Below, in pieces: positions 61,225 to 64,000 of a stretch of 64,000 bases of DNA. Each line of letters starts with the position of its first letter. The stretch's first letter is position 1. Under the pieces are notes generated by a model, which saw nothing but the letters and a program-made list of their open reading frames with translations, made no database searches and was not told where the DNA came from. The stretch is from Maribacter sp. (GTDB lineage: Bacteria > Bacteroidota > Bacteroidia > Flavobacteriales > Flavobacteriaceae), in the NCBI GenBank assembly GCA_011050675.1, contig DRFI01000020.1:558001-622000 (forward strand), written 5' to 3'. Position numbers and translations under genes: made by a program.

Positions 61225-61254
61225 TTGCGTAAGTATCAGTATTACCTATTTTTG
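61225..61254 (+). promoter_or_regulatory. Promoter of asd
   Basis: TTG at 61225-61227, exactly 19 bases, then TATTTTTG at 61247-61254; a full match to the Bacteroidota consensus, 24 bases before the asd ATG. Confidence 0.82.
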
Positions 61255-61278
61255 CCGCTTAATATAATTGTTTGACAA

Positions 61279-62268
61279 ATGAAAGTAGCTGTAATTGGTG
61301 CCACAGGCATGGTTGGCGAAGTAATGTTGAAAGTATTGGCTGAACGTAATTTTCCATTAACGGAATTGTTACTAGTTGCCTCTGAACGTTCTGTAGGTAA
61401 GAAAATGACCTTTAAAGGAAAAGAGCATACGGTTATAGGCTTAGCAGATGCTGTAGCCGCAAGACCTAATATTGCTATATTTTCGGCAGGTGGCGATACC
61501 TCTTTAGAATGGGCTCCAAAATTTGCGGAAGTTGGTACTACTGTAGTAGATAACTCTTCTGCTTGGAGAATGGATCCTACTAAAAAATTAGTAGTTCCTG
61601 AAATTAATGCACACGAACTTACTGCTGAAGATAAAATCATTGCAAACCCTAATTGCTCTACAATTCAGTTGGTTATGGCATTATACCCATTACATAAAAA
61701 ATACAAAATGAAACGTGTTGTGGTTTCTACATACCAATCTGTTTCAGGTACTGGTGTAAAAGCTGTTCAGCAACTTGAAAATGAAATTGCTGGCGTAAAA
61801 GGCGAAATGGCATATCCTTATCCAATAGGTAGAAATGCATTACCTCATTGCGATGTTTTCATGGAAAATGGATACACTAAAGAAGAGATGAAACTGGCTC
61901 GCGAACCTCAAAAAATATTAGATGATCGTACATTTTCAATAAGCGCTACCGCAGTAAGAATACCTACCGCTGGTGGACATTCTGAATCTGTAAACGTTGA
62001 ATTTGAAAATGATTTTGAGTTAAACGAGGTTAGAAGATTATTAAATGACATGCCTGGTGTTACCGTACAAGATAATCCTGATACAAACACCTACCCAATG
62101 CCAATATATGCACACGATAAAGATGAAGTTTTTGTTGGTCGTTTGCGTAGAGATGAAACCCAAAGGAATACTTTAAACATGTGGATTGTTGCCGATAACC
62201 TTAGAAAAGGAGCGGCTACAAATGCTGTGCAAATTTCAGAATATTTAGTTGAGAAAGGTTTAGTATAA
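61279..62268 (+). CDS. asd: Aspartate-semialdehyde dehydrogenase
   Basis: This 329-residue NADP-dependent enzyme reduces aspartyl phosphate in lysine, threonine, methionine and diaminopimelate synthesis. NADP motif VAVIGATGMVGEVML starts the protein. The active-site cysteine is in NPNCSTIQLVMALYP, the catalytic histidine is in TAGGHSESVNVEF, and VDNSSAWRMD lies between. It is transcribed alone between the mscL and asd terminators. Confidence 0.96.
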   Translation: MKVAVIGATGMVGEVMLKVLAERNFPLTELLLVASERSVGKKMTFKGKEHTVIGLADAVAARPNIAIFSAGGDTSLEWAPKFAEVGTTVVDNSSAWRMDPTKKLVVPEINAHELTAEDKIIANPNCSTIQLVMALYPLHKKYKMKRVVVSTYQSVSGTGVKAVQQLENEIAGVKGEMAYPYPIGRNALPHCDVFMENGYTKEEMKLAREPQKILDDRTFSISATAVRIPTAGGHSESVNVEFENDFELNEVRRLLNDMPGVTVQDNPDTNTYPMPIYAHDKDEVFVGRLRRDETQRNTLNMWIVADNLRKGAATNAVQISEYLVEKGLV

Positions 62269-62289
62269 ATTACCCTTTTAACAACGTTA

Positions 62290-62324
62290 AAACCTTCAAA
62301 ACAACTCTGTTTTGAAGGTTTTTT
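62290..62324 (+). terminator. Terminator of asd
   Basis: The stem AACCTTCAAAACA / TGTTTTGAAGGTT has a 4-base loop and is followed by seven T, 22 bases after the asd stop. Confidence 0.88.
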
Positions 62325-62354
62325 TATGGTATTTTAGTGAACACTGAAGTATTA

Positions 62355-64000
62355 ATGAAAAATATATTACGAGCGCTATTCGTCATAACACTTCTTTTTT
62401 CTTGTAATAATAAATCTAAATCTGAACATATTATCGTGAATTATCCTATTACCGCAAAAGCTGATACCATAGATACTTATTTTGGAAACGATGTTAAAGA
62501 CCCTTATCGTTGGTTAGAAGATGATCGAAGTCCAGAAACCGAAGCTTGGGTCAAAGAACAAAATAAAACTACATTCGGCTATTTAGAGAAAATTCCTTTT
62601 AGAAATGATTTAAAAAACCGACTTGAAAAACTTTGGAACTATGAAAAGTTAGGATCGCCTTTTAAAAAAGGTGATTATACCTATTTCATGAAAAATGATG
62701 GACTCCAAAATCAATATGTTGTTTATAGAACTAAGGGCGATGAAAAACCAGAGATTTTCTTAGACCCGAATACGTTCTCTGAAGACGGCACAACTTCATT
62801 GGCCGGACTAAGTTTTACAAAAGATGGTTCCTTAGCAGCCTACCTAATTTCTGAAGGAGGTAGCGATTGGCGTAAAGCAATAATCTTAGATACGGAAACA
62901 AAAGAAATTGTAGAAGATACATTGATAGATATTAAATTCAGTGGTATCTCTTGGAAAGGAAAAGAAGGTTTTTATTACTCTAGCTACGACAAACCTAAAG
63001 GAAGTGAGCTTTCTGCTAAAACAGATCAACATAAGGTATACTATCACAAATTAAGAACGCCTCAAAAAAGCGATGAGCTTATCTATGGTGGTGCCGTATT
63101 AGAAAAACATCGGTACGTTAGTGCTAATGTTACAGAAGACAATAAGTACTTACTTATAACTGCCTCTATTTCTACGTCTGGCAACAAACTATTCATAAAA
63201 AATTTAGAGGACCCCAACGGGTTGCTAGTTCCTGTAGTTGAAGACACCGATTCTGATAATTATGTTATAGACAATGTAGATTCTAAACTCTATATCGTAA
63301 CCAATAGAAATGCACCAAACAAGAAAATAATTACCGTAGATGCCAATAACCCGAAGGTAGAAAATTGGGTGGATTTTATTCTGGAAACGGAAAATGTTTT
63401 AAGCCCAAATATTGGAGGTGGTTACTTCTTTACCGAATATATGGTCGATGCCATTTCAAAAGTATATCAGTATAATTACGATGGTAAACTTATTCGTGAA
63501 GTAAATCTACCAGGCATAGGTGCTGCTAGTGGTTTTGGTGGTAAGAAAGAGGACAAAGAATTTTACTTCTCTTTTACAAATTACAACACACCCGGTTCCA
63601 CTTATAAATTTAATGCGGAAAGCGGCGAATACGAACTATACTGGAAACCTGAAATAGATTTCAACCCTGAGGATTACACTTCTGAACAAGTTTTTTATAC
63701 CTCTAAAGACGGTGCCAAAATACCTATGATCATTACCTACAAAAAAGGGACTGAATTAGATGGCAAAAACCCAACAATTATATATGCCTACGGCGGATTC
63801 AATATTAGCTTAATACCCTCTTTTAGTATTGCCAATGCAGTTTGGATGGAACAAGGCGGAATCTATGCCGTGCCTAATTTACGTGGTGGTGGTGAATATG
63901 GTAAGAAATGGCATGATGCAGGAATAAAAACCAAAAAACAAAATGTGTTCGATGATTTTATAGCGGCAGCAGAATTTTTAGTTGATAAAAAGTATACATC
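62355..64000 (+). CDS. Prolyl oligopeptidase family protein (3'-truncated)
   Basis: The frame is open from ATG 62355 to the window end; 548 codons are seen. A lipoprotein-type signal (MKNILRALFVITLLFSC) is followed by the propeller-domain start, YFGNDVKDPYRWLEDDRSPETEAWV, and the beta-propeller. The catalytic domain begins near IIYAYGGFNISLIPSFS and GIYAVPNLRGGGEYGKKWHDAG. The nucleophile serine motif lies beyond the window. Such enzymes cleave short peptides after proline; this one is predicted to act in the periplasm or at the outer membrane. Confidence 0.93.
   Translation, partial: MKNILRALFVITLLFSCNNKSKSEHIIVNYPITAKADTIDTYFGNDVKDPYRWLEDDRSPETEAWVKEQNKTTFGYLEKIPFRNDLKNRLEKLWNYEKLGSPFKKGDYTYFMKNDGLQNQYVVYRTKGDEKPEIFLDPNTFSEDGTTSLAGLSFTKDGSLAAYLISEGGSDWRKAIILDTETKEIVEDTLIDIKFSGISWKGKEGFYYSSYDKPKGSELSAKTDQHKVYYHKLRTPQKSDELIYGGAVLEKHRYVSANVTEDNKYLLITASISTSGNKLFIKNLEDPNGLLVPVVEDTDSDNYVIDNVDSKLYIVTNRNAPNKKIITVDANNPKVENWVDFILETENVLSPNIGGGYFFTEYMVDAISKVYQYNYDGKLIREVNLPGIGAASGFGGKKEDKEFYFSFTNYNTPGSTYKFNAESGEYELYWKPEIDFNPEDYTSEQVFYTSKDGAKIPMIITYKKGTELDGKNPTIIYAYGGFNISLIPSFSIANAVWMEQGGIYAVPNLRGGGEYGKKWHDAGIKTKKQNVFDDFIAAAEFLVDKKYT

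Overview
The window looks like a chromosome segment from a marine-type member of the Flavobacteriaceae (Bacteroidota). The DNA is AT-rich. Several promoters match the Bacteroidota form TTTG/TTG, about 19 bases, TAnnTTTG; the clearest lie before the OmpA gene (20936-20966) and asd (61225-61254). The gene content is also typical: an IPExxxVDY-family protein between pyk and rnc, a 632-residue amidophosphoribosyltransferase, viroplasmin-RNase H, a TSP3/OmpA porin, lipoprotein efflux components and four-helix-bundle modules.

Layout. 1-5291 is the end of an RND efflux operon (membrane-fusion protein, RND pump, outer-membrane factor). 5559-13057 carries a PAS protein, pyk, an IPExxxVDY protein, rnc, fabF and acpP on the minus strand, then purN, RNase H and a PfkB kinase on the plus strand. 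13103-15001 is purF, followed by an 860-base stretch with no protein gene that holds four tandem small-RNA-like units, then sodA. 16592-25159 holds an AddA-like helicase-nuclease and its AddB-like partner, separated by kbl and an OmpA porin. 25162-33776 is a mixed accessory stretch: SDR, sugar transporter, lipoyl-like protein, OLD-like ATPase/TOPRIM protein, DUF4386 protein, a PhzF gene broken by a stop, SigZ and a serine hydrolase.

33901-39973 looks like an island integrated at the 3' end of tRNA-Ala(GGC). It is bounded by 66-base direct repeats and carries five secretion or surface genes arranged like a chaperone-usher operon. 40071-46682 is ordinary housekeeping (Usp, GNAT, MATE, enoyl-CoA hydratase, queD, EEP, lpxH). 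46791-49993 is a type II restriction-modification island (controller, HNH nuclease, m5C methyltransferase) flanked by two copies of a second small-RNA-like unit. 50014-64000 returns to core genes: MFS, recJ, osmC, UDG, rsmI, tdk, alr, mscL, asd and the start of a prolyl oligopeptidase.

Most striking result. The four tandem units after purF (RNA1) and the two units around the R-M island (RNA2) look complementary. RNA1 carries GTAGGT-N12-AAGATTTGGG. RNA2 carries twice the reverse-complement pattern CCCAAATCTT-N6/7-ACCTAC, and in one copy CCCAAAT sits in the loop of a perfect hairpin. Each unit has a plausible -7 box and an intrinsic terminator. This suggests a two-component RNA system, possibly a multi-copy sRNA and a two-site RNA sponge. 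This is inferred from sequence alone.
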